A DNA stretch of 8,298 nt from Candidatus Zhuqueibacterota bacterium 4484_87 (GCA_002085355.1 NATN01000104.1:1-8298), one strand, 5' to 3'; counted from the first letter of the stretch, positions 1 to 7,241 are shown. Notes: generated from the sequence alone by a model not told the origin. Program-made: numbers and translations.

Positions 1-884
1 TCGGACAAATATTGACAAATTTCAGTGATCACATCTTCGTAAACCGGATCTTTCTGCATATTTCTCGGCTCGCCTTTGATGTGCATCAAGACCACAGGAG
101 CCTGGTATCTGGCAGCAATTTCTTTCATTCGCGCATCAAATCTCATGCCACTGATGTCGTTGATGATGTCAGCGCCGGCATTTAGCGCGGCTTCTGCTAC
201 TTGCGATTTGTATGTATCAACTGAAATCGGCACATCCGATTGTTTTCGCAGGGCTTCAATAACCGGAATGATTCTTGACATTTCTTCTTCCGAATCCACA
301 GGTTCTGCGCCGGGACGGGTAGATTCAGCGCCTACATCGATGATATCAGCGCCGTCCGCGACCATCCGCAGCGCGTGGGACACAGCCTGCTCTTTGTCCA
401 GAAATTTTCCACCGTCAGAGAATGAGTCCGGTGTGACATTTAAAATGCCCATGATGTGCGTGCGGCTTGACAAATCCAGAGTTCTGCTCTTGCAGACCAA
501 CCGGTATTTTGGTGTGCCAATGACTCGTCCCACCAGTCGTTCCAATTCGTTGGCAAGATTTTTCAGTCCAAACGGCTGTTGCCGCAATTTTGGAATTAAT
601 CGCTGGAAAATTTTCACGCTCCCCATCAAAATTGCATCGGAATGATCAATGCTGTTTTTTAGTACCATGCGATGATTGGCGCAGTCGCCGCCAAGACTAA
701 GCATCTCCTGTTTTAAAATCAACGCTGCCGGCGACGTGAGTCCGCAAATGCGAATATTCAAACTCATGGCTTTGGGAACCATGAGATCAATTCCGCCGGG
801 ATCAACGCCGATTTTTTCAAATTCAGCGCGAATTTCCCCTTCGTTTTTTAATGCAAGAATTCTAATCAACCGCTCTTCACCCAC
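1..884 (-). CDS. folP: Dihydropteroate synthase with N-terminal extension (partial, C-terminus beyond the left edge)
   Basis: The enzyme condenses 6-hydroxymethyl-7,8-dihydropterin diphosphate with p-aminobenzoate to give dihydropteroate in cytoplasmic folate synthesis. The 294 visible residues hold a pterin-binding TIM barrel from about residue 143: MGILNVTPDSFSDGG (145-159), DVGAESTRPGAEP (183-195), SVDTYKS (221-227), INDISG (241-246) and VVLMHIKGEPRNMQ (264-277). The late barrel motifs with the catalytic Lys and the Arg-x-His end lie outside the window. Residues 1-140 are an extra domain absent from the short E. coli type enzyme. It contains KIGVDPGGIDLM (24-35), ILKQEMLSLGGD (56-67) and QPFGLKNLA (103-111); I recall such an extended class from other bacteria. 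The start is uncertain. GTG at 884 has GGAG 11 bases upstream, TTG at 869 is an alternative, and the only nearby ATG (900) meets a stop after three codons. It lies 24 bases after the TPR gene and in the same frame. Confidence 0.95.
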   Translation of the reverse strand, partial: MGEERLIRILALKNEGEIRAEFEKIGVDPGGIDLMVPKAMSLNIRICGLTSPAALILKQEMLSLGGDCANHRMVLKNSIDHSDAILMGSVKIFQRLIPKLRQQPFGLKNLANELERLVGRVIGTPKYRLVCKSRTLDLSSRTHIMGILNVTPDSFSDGGKFLDKEQAVSHALRMVADGADIIDVGAESTRPGAEPVDSEEEMSRIIPVIEALRKQSDVPISVDTYKSQVAEAALNAGADIINDISGMRFDARMKEIAARYQAPVVLMHIKGEPRNMQKDPVYEDVITEICQYLS

Positions 885-895
885 TTTTTTCAGGG

Positions 896-899
896 CTCC
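896..899 (-). promoter_or_regulatory. Candidate ribosome binding site of folP
   Basis: GGAG on the minus strand sits 11 bases before the GTG at 884. The spacing is a little long but it is the best purine match between the TPR stop codon and the conserved start of the folP extension. It favours GTG-884 over TTG-869, which has only a poor GAAG in front of it. Confidence 0.4.
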
Positions 900-908
900 A
901 TTTTCGAA

Positions 909-2498
909 CTATTTTTTATCTTCAGTATCGGGATGCAGCAATTCATACAAATGTTTCCGCGCATCTTCAGCAAATTCATCGTCGAAACCTTTGCGATAAT
1001 GAATGCGATAGCGCAACTGTTCAATCGCTTTGTCCATTTCGCCTTTCATCTCGTACAAATAAGCCAGATAAAGATGCGAGTTCAAATGATTATTTATCGC
1101 TACGGCGCGCTGGAAAAATTTTTCTGCATTTTCAAAGTCATCAGAATTGTAGTACCACACGCCTAAGTTGTAAAAAGCATCCGCATTGTCCGGCTCAAGC
1201 GCAATAACGCGATTGTAAACCTCAATTATCTTCAGCACATCACGCTTCAGCATGTAATTTTTTCCCAACGCCATCAGCACAGGAACCGAATTGGGATTTA
1301 TCTTCAGATATGATTCCAGCGTCCGAATAGCATCATCTTTTTGATTTTGAAAGAGGTAGTAATCCGCAAGCATCAAATAACCATCCTGATTGCAAGGATT
1401 TACTTCGATAGCACGTCGATAAAGTTCAGTCTCATCCCGGAATCCAAGCTTGTGAAACCGCGAAGGGTGCAATCGTGAAAGATTGAGGTAAATGCGGGCA
1501 ACTCGTGGATTCAGTTCAAGCGCTTTTTTGAGATTCCATTCCGCTAAAGACCAGCGTTTTTTGTGAATATAATATTCTCCCAAAAAGGCATAAGATTCCG
1601 CCAGCGTAGAATCCAGAGCAATGGCGCGAGAAAAACAGTCAAAAGCAGCGGCAAATGATTCCACCGGCAATTTGCCATTTTCTTTCTGCTTCAGTCCCGA
1701 AAAAAAATGTGCCTTGCCAAGCAGTAAAACTGCTTCAGCAAAATTGCTGTCAGCAGCCACTGCCTTTCCCGCCATTTCCATCGTGCCGGGATAATTTTTG
1801 TCAGAAAACAACTTTTGCGCTTGTAAAAAATAGAAATAGCTTTGAGGATTGATTTCTTTCACTGAAATATTGGCTGCAGATTTCTCCCTGATTCCCATTT
1901 TATCAAAAACAGCCGCCGTGATTTTATTCGCTTCAGCAGCAATGGTCTCCGGCGCAACAGCCGTATTGATTTCAAATAATGTATCTAATTTTCCTACTCG
2001 CATCAGCAGACAATGCAAATTACCTTTTTGTGGAAAATCGGCATCGCCGATTAGTACATCATCTGCACCGATGAGCTTTGCAATTCGCTGACAATAATGC
2101 GGATCGCCTACAGAATCGCCATTAACTATTTCCAGCAAATCCACGGATTTCACAACAGCTATTTTGGGGCTAATCCTTCTGTCAATCTGTTGATTCACTA
2201 CATCCCAAAATGCGAGCCGAAGTGCGGAATTGTTATCGCCACCATCTTTATTTATTGACAATGGGAAAATTGCGATCCGTCGCTCAATGGGCGGACTTTT
2301 TTGCTGAAAATTCAGAAAAATATTTGCTCCCAGAAAAATCACAACGGCCACAAGCACCATAGCCGTCAAATGGCGTTTATTGATGAGCTCTGAGGTAAAA
2401 TACAGATACACAAGCACTACCAGTATGCTGAAGAAAAGCACGTCAGCCCAGCCGGGCACGCGAATCCATTGAAAAATATTTGCCGCAATGAAATCCAT
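909..2498 (-). CDS. Membrane-anchored tetratricopeptide repeat protein
   Basis: The 529-residue protein has two predicted membrane helices near the N-terminus (about 19-36 and 45-64) joined by a short loop with K41-R42. A compact alpha/beta domain follows (about 73-202). It opens with RRIAIFPL, which resembles the TolB-N/FlgO-like 'IAVLPF' domains that often precede TPRs; this is a resemblance, not a firm assignment. About eight TPR units run from 220 to 504, with clear TPR spacing at 299-332, 335-368, 370-402, 404-436 and 438-470 (for example AFYNLGVWYY and AEKFFQRAVAINN). The tail is charged. No enzyme motif is visible, so a scaffold or adaptor role is inferred from the TPRs. Topology is ambiguous from the charges. 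The ATG at 2498 has a good GAGGG five bases upstream. The gene sits 110 bases after ftsH and 24 before folP. Confidence 0.9.
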   Translation of the reverse strand: MDFIAANIFQWIRVPGWADVLFFSILVVLVYLYFTSELINKRHLTAMVLVAVVIFLGANIFLNFQQKSPPIERRIAIFPLSINKDGGDNNSALRLAFWDVVNQQIDRRISPKIAVVKSVDLLEIVNGDSVGDPHYCQRIAKLIGADDVLIGDADFPQKGNLHCLLMRVGKLDTLFEINTAVAPETIAAEANKITAAVFDKMGIREKSAANISVKEINPQSYFYFLQAQKLFSDKNYPGTMEMAGKAVAADSNFAEAVLLLGKAHFFSGLKQKENGKLPVESFAAAFDCFSRAIALDSTLAESYAFLGEYYIHKKRWSLAEWNLKKALELNPRVARIYLNLSRLHPSRFHKLGFRDETELYRRAIEVNPCNQDGYLMLADYYLFQNQKDDAIRTLESYLKINPNSVPVLMALGKNYMLKRDVLKIIEVYNRVIALEPDNADAFYNLGVWYYNSDDFENAEKFFQRAVAINNHLNSHLYLAYLYEMKGEMDKAIEQLRYRIHYRKGFDDEFAEDARKHLYELLHPDTEDKK

Positions 2499-2542
2499 CT
2501 TTACCCTCTCTTCCCTTCATTTTCAGTTTCATTCTTCAACAA

Positions 2543-2575
2543 AACAACCCCAACGGAATTGACGTTGAGGTTGTT
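2543..2575 (-). terminator. Hairpin between ftsH and the TPR gene, possible weak terminator
   Basis: AACAACC and GGTTGTT pair as a 7-bp outer stem, then after one C/A mismatch CAACG and CGTTG give a 5-bp inner stem around a 7-base loop. It lies 33 bases after the ftsH stop codon. On the minus strand only a short, interrupted U tract (TTTTGTTG) follows, so it may be a leaky terminator that lowers TPR/folP expression relative to ftsH, or an mRNA-processing hairpin. I found no convincing promoter between it and the TPR start codon. Confidence 0.5.
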
Positions 2576-2608
2576 ATAAATTAGTCGCTCATCTGAATAT
2601 TTCCGGGA

Positions 2609-4687
2609 TTATTTTGTATCATCAACCTCATCAGGATTTTTAGCAGTTCCTGATTCGCTGTCCGTTTTTTTGACCCTGCTTTTCCTTGATTTTGCTTTTG
2701 GTGTGGCTTTGCCACTCTTTTTATTCTTTTCATTGGCATCAGCTTTTTTCAAAATTTCGTCAATTTCATTGCCATCCAGAATTTCCTTATCCAGCAATGC
2801 CTGCGCCAATGCATGCAATTTGTGTACATTTTTCTTCAGCAGTTCCTCTGCAGTTTTGGCTGCATTTTCAATTATGTCGCGCACTTCCTGGTCGATGGTC
2901 TTCGCTGTTTGTTCGCTGTAATCGCGATGTTGGGCGATTTCTCTGCCAAGAAAAATTTCTTCCTGTTTTTTCCCGAATGTCATCGGGCCCAACTTGTCGC
3001 TCATTCCCCATTCGCAAACCATTTTACGCGCCAGGTCTGTTGCGCGCTCAATGTCATTTCCCGCACCGGTCGTTAACTGATTTAACACTAATTTTTCCGC
3101 GGCTCTTCCTCCGAGCAATTGGATGAGCATAAATTCACAGTAATCTTTTGAATAATTGTGTCGCTCGTCAATGGGTAGTGTTGTTGTCGCGCCCAGCGCT
3201 CTGCCGCGCGGAATAATGGTCACTTTGTGCACAGGATCAGATCCCGGCGTCAGTTTTGCGACTAAGGTGTGACCTGCCTCATGGTAAGCCGTGCTGACTT
3301 TCTCGTCTTCGCTGATGAGCATACTTTTACGCTCGGTGCCCATCATCACCTTGTCTTTGGCTTCCTCAAAATCTTCCATTTCAACGCGATTTTTATCCTT
3401 GCGCGACGCCAACAATGCGGCTTCGTTAACCATATTCGCCAAATCCGCACCGGAAAAACCAGGCGTTCCCTTCGCCAGAATCGATAAATCAACGTCTTTG
3501 CCAAGAGGAATTTTTTTGGTGTGCACCTTCAGGATACCTTCTCTGCCCCGCACATCGGGTCTGTCCACAACAATTTGACGATCAAATCGTCCAGGTCGCA
3601 GCAACGCAGAATCCAACACATCCGGTCTGTTGGTCGCTGCTATCAAAATTACGCCTTCGTTGGAATCGAAACCATCCATTTCTACGAGCAACTGGTTCAG
3701 TGTCTGCTCGCGCTCGTCGTGTCCTCCGCCAAGACCGGCTCCGCGATGTCTGCCGACAGCATCCAGCTCATCAATGAAAATAATGCACGGTGCATTTCTT
3801 TTTCCTTGTTCAAATAAATCGCGCACCCGCGAAGCGCCAACACCGACAAACATCTCCACAAAATCCGCTCCGGACATGCTGAAAAAAGGCACTCCCGCCT
3901 CGCCAGCGACAGCTTTTGCGAGCAGGGTTTTTCCTGTTCCCGGAGGGCCTAACAAAAGAGCGCCTTTGGGAATTTTTCCGCCAAGCCGTTGAAACTTCTC
4001 TGGCTCTTTCAAAAACTCGATAATTTCTTTCAATTCCTGTTTCGCTTCGTCCGCACCTGCGACATCATCAAAAGTCACTTTAATTTTATTTTCTGTGAGT
4101 AGTTTAGCTCTCGATTTGCCAAAATTGAAAATACCTTTCTGGCCGCCTCCCTGCATACGTCTCAGCAGGTAAAACCAGAAAAAAATCAACACCAGAAACG
4201 GAACAATTTGCCAAAAATAACCCCACCAATCCGCTTTTTGTGGTTTAAAAACAAGATCAATGCCATAATCATCAATCCAGCGATCGATGGTTTTCATATC
4301 CAGATTTGAAGGCAAAATTGTGTAGAAATTTTTAATATTGATACGGTAATTTTTCGGATCCGGCTGTTCCTCTTTCAGCACGCCGTGCAATTCAATGCCG
4401 CGTATCTCAACGCGCTCCACCTGTCCCTTTTCCAGCAATTGTCGGTAAAGTTTGTAGCCAAGCTCTCGCTCGCTTTTGCCGGCATTGGTGAGTTGCTTGG
4501 AAAACCAAATGGTGATGACTATCAAAACGAGCCAAAACAAGAAACTTTTGGTAATTTTTTGCCACTGAAAATTATCTTCAGGATTTTTTCGATTATCACC
4601 GCCCTGTTTGTTCATTTGACCGCGATTAAACCGAGGAGGTTTTTTATCTTCTTTCAAAAATATTCCATCATTTTTTTCTATTTTCAT
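2609..4687 (-). CDS. ftsH: ATP-dependent zinc metalloprotease FtsH
   Basis: FtsH is a membrane-bound hexameric AAA+ protease that extracts and degrades misfolded membrane proteins and selected cytosolic regulators. The 692-residue sequence has a charged N-terminal extension (1-47), membrane helix 1 (about 48-63), a periplasmic domain (about 65-155) and membrane helix 2 (about 157-175). The AAA module shows Walker A GPPGTGKT (247-254), pore loop MFVG (279-282), Walker B IIFIDELDA (302-310) and the second region of homology ending LLRPGRFDR with arginine fingers R364 and R367. The peptidase has the zinc motif HEAGH (469-473) and the third ligand D545 in TGAGNDIERAT. All catalytic residues are present. 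It is longer than E. coli FtsH because of the N-terminal extension and a Lys/Ser-rich tail (about 653-692). The ATG at 4687 has GGAG ten bases upstream. It is third in the tilS-hpt-ftsH operon, 20 bases after hpt. Confidence 0.98.
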   Translation of the reverse strand: MKIEKNDGIFLKEDKKPPRFNRGQMNKQGGDNRKNPEDNFQWQKITKSFLFWLVLIVITIWFSKQLTNAGKSERELGYKLYRQLLEKGQVERVEIRGIELHGVLKEEQPDPKNYRINIKNFYTILPSNLDMKTIDRWIDDYGIDLVFKPQKADWWGYFWQIVPFLVLIFFWFYLLRRMQGGGQKGIFNFGKSRAKLLTENKIKVTFDDVAGADEAKQELKEIIEFLKEPEKFQRLGGKIPKGALLLGPPGTGKTLLAKAVAGEAGVPFFSMSGADFVEMFVGVGASRVRDLFEQGKRNAPCIIFIDELDAVGRHRGAGLGGGHDEREQTLNQLLVEMDGFDSNEGVILIAATNRPDVLDSALLRPGRFDRQIVVDRPDVRGREGILKVHTKKIPLGKDVDLSILAKGTPGFSGADLANMVNEAALLASRKDKNRVEMEDFEEAKDKVMMGTERKSMLISEDEKVSTAYHEAGHTLVAKLTPGSDPVHKVTIIPRGRALGATTTLPIDERHNYSKDYCEFMLIQLLGGRAAEKLVLNQLTTGAGNDIERATDLARKMVCEWGMSDKLGPMTFGKKQEEIFLGREIAQHRDYSEQTAKTIDQEVRDIIENAAKTAEELLKKNVHKLHALAQALLDKEILDGNEIDEILKKADANEKNKKSGKATPKAKSRKSRVKKTDSESGTAKNPDEVDDTK

Positions 4688-4707
4688 AAACAGAGAACTC
4701 CAACTTG

Positions 4708-5256
4708 TTATTCTTCAATCACATAGATCGACTTCAAATTTCGATCTTTTTGATCGTAATCAAGACCGTAGCCGACAACAAATTTTGTCGGAATATTGAA
4801 GCCAACATAATCTAATTTAAAATCAACCACAGCGTTATCTTCTTTCAAAAGCAGAGAAACAAAGCGCAACGACGCTGGTTTTGTGCCTTCGAACATCTTT
4901 TCAAGAAATTTAATTGACCTCCCGGAATCAGCAATGTCTTCGACGATCACGATATGTCTTCCATCCACTTCACAGTCAAAACCTTTCTTGCTTTTAATTT
5001 GACCGGAAGAAACCTTGCCACTACCATAGCTGGAAATTTTCACGAAATCGACTTCACAATCGATGTCCATTTCGCGAATGAGGTCGGCAAGAAAAATGAA
5101 GGCGCCGTTCAGTACGCCGATGAAGATGGGAATTGTATCGCGATAATCTTCGGAAAGCTGCCGCGCCAATTCTTTCACGCGTTGCTTGATTTGTTCTTCT
5201 GTAATAAATTCAACGTATTTTTCACCATTTCGTTCAAAAGTTACTGGCTTTTTCAT
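4708..5256 (-). CDS. hpt: Hypoxanthine phosphoribosyltransferase
   Basis: This enzyme transfers phosphoribose from PRPP to hypoxanthine (and usually guanine), giving IMP or GMP in cytoplasmic purine salvage. The 182-residue length matches bacterial HPRTs. Visible motifs are GVLNGAFIFLADL (47-59, PPi-binding loop region), the flexible-loop SSYGSG (75-80), the PRPP signature VIVEDIADSGRS (103-114, with the paired acidic residues E106-D107) and the purine-side segment FVVGYGLDYDQKDRNL (159-174). Its AGGG ribosome site overlaps the tilS stop codon (TAAGGGA), and the two genes are 11 bases apart, so translational coupling with tilS is likely. The tilS-hpt-ftsH order is also found in Firmicutes. 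The exact substrate preference (hypoxanthine versus guanine or xanthine) cannot be read from the sequence. Confidence 0.96.
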   Translation of the reverse strand: MKKPVTFERNGEKYVEFITEEQIKQRVKELARQLSEDYRDTIPIFIGVLNGAFIFLADLIREMDIDCEVDFVKISSYGSGKVSSGQIKSKKGFDCEVDGRHIVIVEDIADSGRSIKFLEKMFEGTKPASLRFVSLLLKEDNAVVDFKLDYVGFNIPTKFVVGYGLDYDQKDRNLKSIYVIEE

Positions 5257-5267
5257 GAGAAATTCCC

Positions 5268-6668
5268 TTATTCAGAATCATTTATCTTTTCTATTTCCAT
5301 TTTGAGCAATATCTTCGTCCGCTCGGTTACTTTGAATCTATCATCAATCCTAAAACCGACTAACCAGATAATCCCACTATCGCATTCCAGGACTGGAATC
5401 TCCTTCCTTCGATGAAGCTCCACTTTCAAATCACTCAAAAAATCTGACACTTTCTTTGAGCCGTTTAAATTTAACGGGAAAAACCGATCTCCGCTGTGAA
5501 TCGTGCGCAGCTTTAATTCTCCGCGAACTTTCTCCCAATCGACGAATTCGATATTCTTTTTCGGGGAAAAAAGCTCGCCTGTTTCCTGCATTAGGAGGGT
5601 CGTTAATTTCAAAATGGTGCTTCCATTGGGCAAAGAAATATTTTCATTCAATGCAACAATTTTTTCAAAAAATTCTCTTTCTCCCCGTTGAAAAACGACA
5701 GTGTTGCGATCGATGGATACCTTTACACCTTGGGGAAGGATCTCTTTTTTACCAATTTTTCTCTGCTGAATGCGCTCAATGATCCTTTCCAACTTTTCCG
5801 AAGAAAGGGAGAATCGTTCAATGCCTAACTGCTCCAACAGGCGAAAAATCATGTATTTTTGGATAATGATAAAATAGCCCAAAAATGTGTCAATTTCAAG
5901 TATTATTTTATCTTTTTTTGACTCAATAGTACAATTTTTCACTGCAATTGCCGCTTGTTGCTGCAAAAAGGCGTCAATTTCACTCATAATCTTTTGAGTA
6001 CGCAGCAGAGAGCTATCAATTCCCGTATTGAAATGATTGCGAAGGTAAGGCAAAAGCTCGTGTCTTACGCGATTTCGCTTATAAGCAACGTCCAAATTTG
6101 TTGAATCCAGACGAAAGTCTAATCCTTTGCTTTTGGCATAATTTTCAATTTCCTTGCGCGTAGCAAAAAGCAGCGGGCGGATATAACTACCTCGCCGCGG
6201 CTTCATACCTGCGAGACCTGCTGTTCCGCTGCCGCGGAAAAAATGCAGCAACACTGTTTCCACCTGATCATCAGCGTGATGACCCAGGGCAATTTTTTCC
6301 GCTCGTGTTGTTTGTAATATATTTTCAAAAAACCGATAGCGCAAAATTCGTGCTGCTTCTTCCGTGGCATAGCCCTCTTTTTCAGCAAAAGCAGGCACAT
6401 TAACCTTGGCATGATGAAACGGGACAGAATATTTGTCCGCTAATTTTTGCACAAAAAGTTGATCTTCATCCGCTTGATTGCCGCGGATGCTGTGATTCAA
6501 ATGCACAATTCCCAAAGTCACATCTTTAATTTGCGCAAACTGCCACAGCAGGTCGAATAAAACTACAGAATCCACGCCGCCAGACACAGCAACTAAAACA
6601 TGCTCCTGTTCACCAATGAGCCGTTTTTTTTCAATAAAATCGATGAATTGCCGGAATAAATCGGACAT
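5268..6668 (-). CDS. tilS: tRNA(Ile)-lysidine synthetase
   Basis: TilS uses ATP and lysine to convert C34 of the CAU-anticodon tRNA-Ile2 to lysidine, so that it reads AUA and is charged with Ile instead of Met. The 466-residue length fits the long form of the family. The N-terminal PP-loop ATPase shows SGGVDS (29-34), VHLNHSIRG (55-63), ATEEAARILRYRFF (101-114), GHHADDQVETVLLHFFRGSG (129-148) and the C-terminal end of the catalytic domain DSTNLDVAYKRNRVRHELLP (188-207). A central helical linker follows, then a TilS C-terminal domain (about 385-455) with HSGDRFFPLNLNGSKKVSDF (391-410). The ATG at 6668 is preceded by GAGAG with suitable spacing. It is the first gene of the operon and has an intrinsic terminator directly upstream, so no ordinary promoter fits between that terminator and the start codon. 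A tRNA with anticodon CAU lies next to it on the same strand. Confidence 0.97.
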   Translation of the reverse strand: MSDLFRQFIDFIEKKRLIGEQEHVLVAVSGGVDSVVLFDLLWQFAQIKDVTLGIVHLNHSIRGNQADEDQLFVQKLADKYSVPFHHAKVNVPAFAEKEGYATEEAARILRYRFFENILQTTRAEKIALGHHADDQVETVLLHFFRGSGTAGLAGMKPRRGSYIRPLLFATRKEIENYAKSKGLDFRLDSTNLDVAYKRNRVRHELLPYLRNHFNTGIDSSLLRTQKIMSEIDAFLQQQAAIAVKNCTIESKKDKIILEIDTFLGYFIIIQKYMIFRLLEQLGIERFSLSSEKLERIIERIQQRKIGKKEILPQGVKVSIDRNTVVFQRGEREFFEKIVALNENISLPNGSTILKLTTLLMQETGELFSPKKNIEFVDWEKVRGELKLRTIHSGDRFFPLNLNGSKKVSDFLSDLKVELHRRKEIPVLECDSGIIWLVGFRIDDRFKVTERTKILLKMEIEKINDSE

Positions 6669-6688
6669 ATCATCTCTCAGAAATTAAT

Positions 6689-6718
6689 AAAAAAAAAGCC
6701 TTTCTTCAAAGGAAAGGC
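6689..6718 (-). terminator. Intrinsic terminator between the tRNA gene and tilS, possible attenuator
   Basis: On the minus strand GCCTTTC and GAAAGGC form a perfect 7-bp stem around a 7-base loop, followed at once by nine consecutive T. This is a textbook Rho-independent terminator. It begins 47 bases after the tRNA 3' end and its T tract ends 20 bases before the tilS start codon. It therefore ends the tRNA transcript, and any RNA reaching tilS from the tRNA promoter must read through it. Confidence 0.9.
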
Positions 6719-6720
6719 AC

Positions 6721-6726
6721 ATCATA
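6721..6726 (-). promoter_or_regulatory. Weak candidate -10 element for tilS
   Basis: TATGAT on the minus strand lies just upstream of the terminator hairpin. A transcript from here would start within or beside the hairpin's first arm and so could avoid termination. No recognisable -35 element is found at 16-18 bases upstream, so this is only the best of poor candidates for a tilS promoter of its own. Confidence 0.2.
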
Positions 6727-6765
6727 TTATGACTTTAACAAGGCCATATATCACCGTAAATTTTG

Positions 6766-6839
6766 TAGCGGCGCAGGGACTCGAACCCCGGACACGTGGA
6801 TTATGATTCCACTGCTCTAGCCGACTGAGCTACGCCGCC
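6766..6839 (-). tRNA. tRNA with anticodon CAU, probably elongator tRNA-Met
   Basis: The 74 bases fold into a full cloverleaf. The acceptor stem is GGCGGCG with CGCCGCT (G1 opposite U72), the D stem GCTC/GAGC, the anticodon stem GTGGA/TCCAC around loop ATCATAA, and the T stem CGGGG/CCCTG with loop TTCGAGT. The anticodon CAT is at 6803-6805 on the plus-strand numbering. CAU is shared by elongator Met, initiator Met and Ile2. The initiator is excluded because 1-72 is not a C-A mismatch and the anticodon stem lacks the three G-C pairs. The G1-U72 pair and CGCCGCTA end match elongator Met of Bacillus type, and pairs 4-69 and 5-68 are G-C, not the C-G pairs that E. coli TilS favours in tRNA-Ile2. 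CCA is not encoded (A73 is followed by CAA). Confidence 0.95.
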
Positions 6840-7241
6840 AATTTTTAAGTGCACAAATATAATATTTTTTATATTCAAAGTCAAGAAAAAATTAAGAAAA
6901 ATTTGGACACATTTCTCATTTACCGCCTGCATGAAGAAACAATTAATCCGCAAAAATTTTACGAACAAAAAGATAAAAATCCGAAATTACTCAAGCGAAT
7001 AATGGAATTTGCCGAATAATCACGCACTGTTTTTTACCGCTAAAAAGAAATAAACGGTGTTTTCAGCTTTTTGAGCGAAAATCTATAAACTACTTCACAT
7101 AATTGTAGTCAAAGATAAATTACTTCGGGTTAGAAAAGGGAAAAATTCGCGAAAGAATCCGGTTTCAGTTTTTTTGTTCAAATTTATCTCAAGGCAGGAA
7201 CAAACTTGCAGCATTCTCAGATTGATTTAAAATTGCGAAGT
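6840..7241. other. Intergenic region between the tRNA and the unknown gene
   Basis: No gene is supported in these 402 bases. The left end holds the tRNA promoter. A plus-strand frame is open from 6849 to 7019 (56 codons, GTG start only). It overlaps that promoter and has no ribosome site, although its end reads in a coding-like way. Two overlapping hairpins follow: 7025-7032 with 7052-7059 (CACTGTTT/AAACGGTG, one G-U pair) and 7038-7047 with 7067-7077 (CGCTAAAAAG/CTTTTTGAGCG, one bulge). They cannot form at once. An imperfect direct repeat with a 30-base period (ATAAACTACTTC at 7085, ATAAATTACTTC at 7115) comes next. No clear terminator for the 7242-7964 gene was found. Confidence 0.6.
6856..6884 (-). 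promoter_or_regulatory. Sigma70-type promoter of the tRNA gene
   Basis: On the minus strand TTGACT (6884-6879) and TATATT (6861-6856) are separated by exactly 17 bases, each one base off the vegetative sigma consensus. The predicted start near 6849 leaves a leader of about ten bases before the mature tRNA 5' end at 6839, which suits a stable-RNA gene. Confidence 0.8.

Noticed and set aside
76..645. Plus-strand open frame of 189 codons
   Set aside because: It is antisense to folP, whose minus-strand frame carries all the DHPS motifs; the translation has no recognisable pattern.
2686..3126. Plus-strand open frames of up to 146 codons opposite ftsH (also at 3269, 3521, 3630, 4385)
   Set aside because: All lie antisense to a well-conserved ftsH and are rich in Cys/Ser/Phe, as expected of shadow frames.
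4954..5415. Plus-strand open frame of 153 codons across the hpt-tilS junction
   Set aside because: It is antisense to two recognised genes and has no motif of its own.
6203..6412. Minus-strand frame of 69 codons inside tilS
   Set aside because: It lies in another frame through the catalytic domain of tilS; there is no sign of a frameshift in tilS.
6766..6839. Reading the CAU tRNA as tRNA-Ile2, the TilS substrate
   Set aside because: G1-U72, the CGCCGCTA end and G-C pairs at 4-69 and 5-68 fit elongator Met better; the neighbouring tilS alone does not decide identity.
7146..7163. Terminator for the unknown gene near TTCGCGAA
   Set aside because: The stem is short and needs two G-U pairs, and the U tract is weak; not enough to call.
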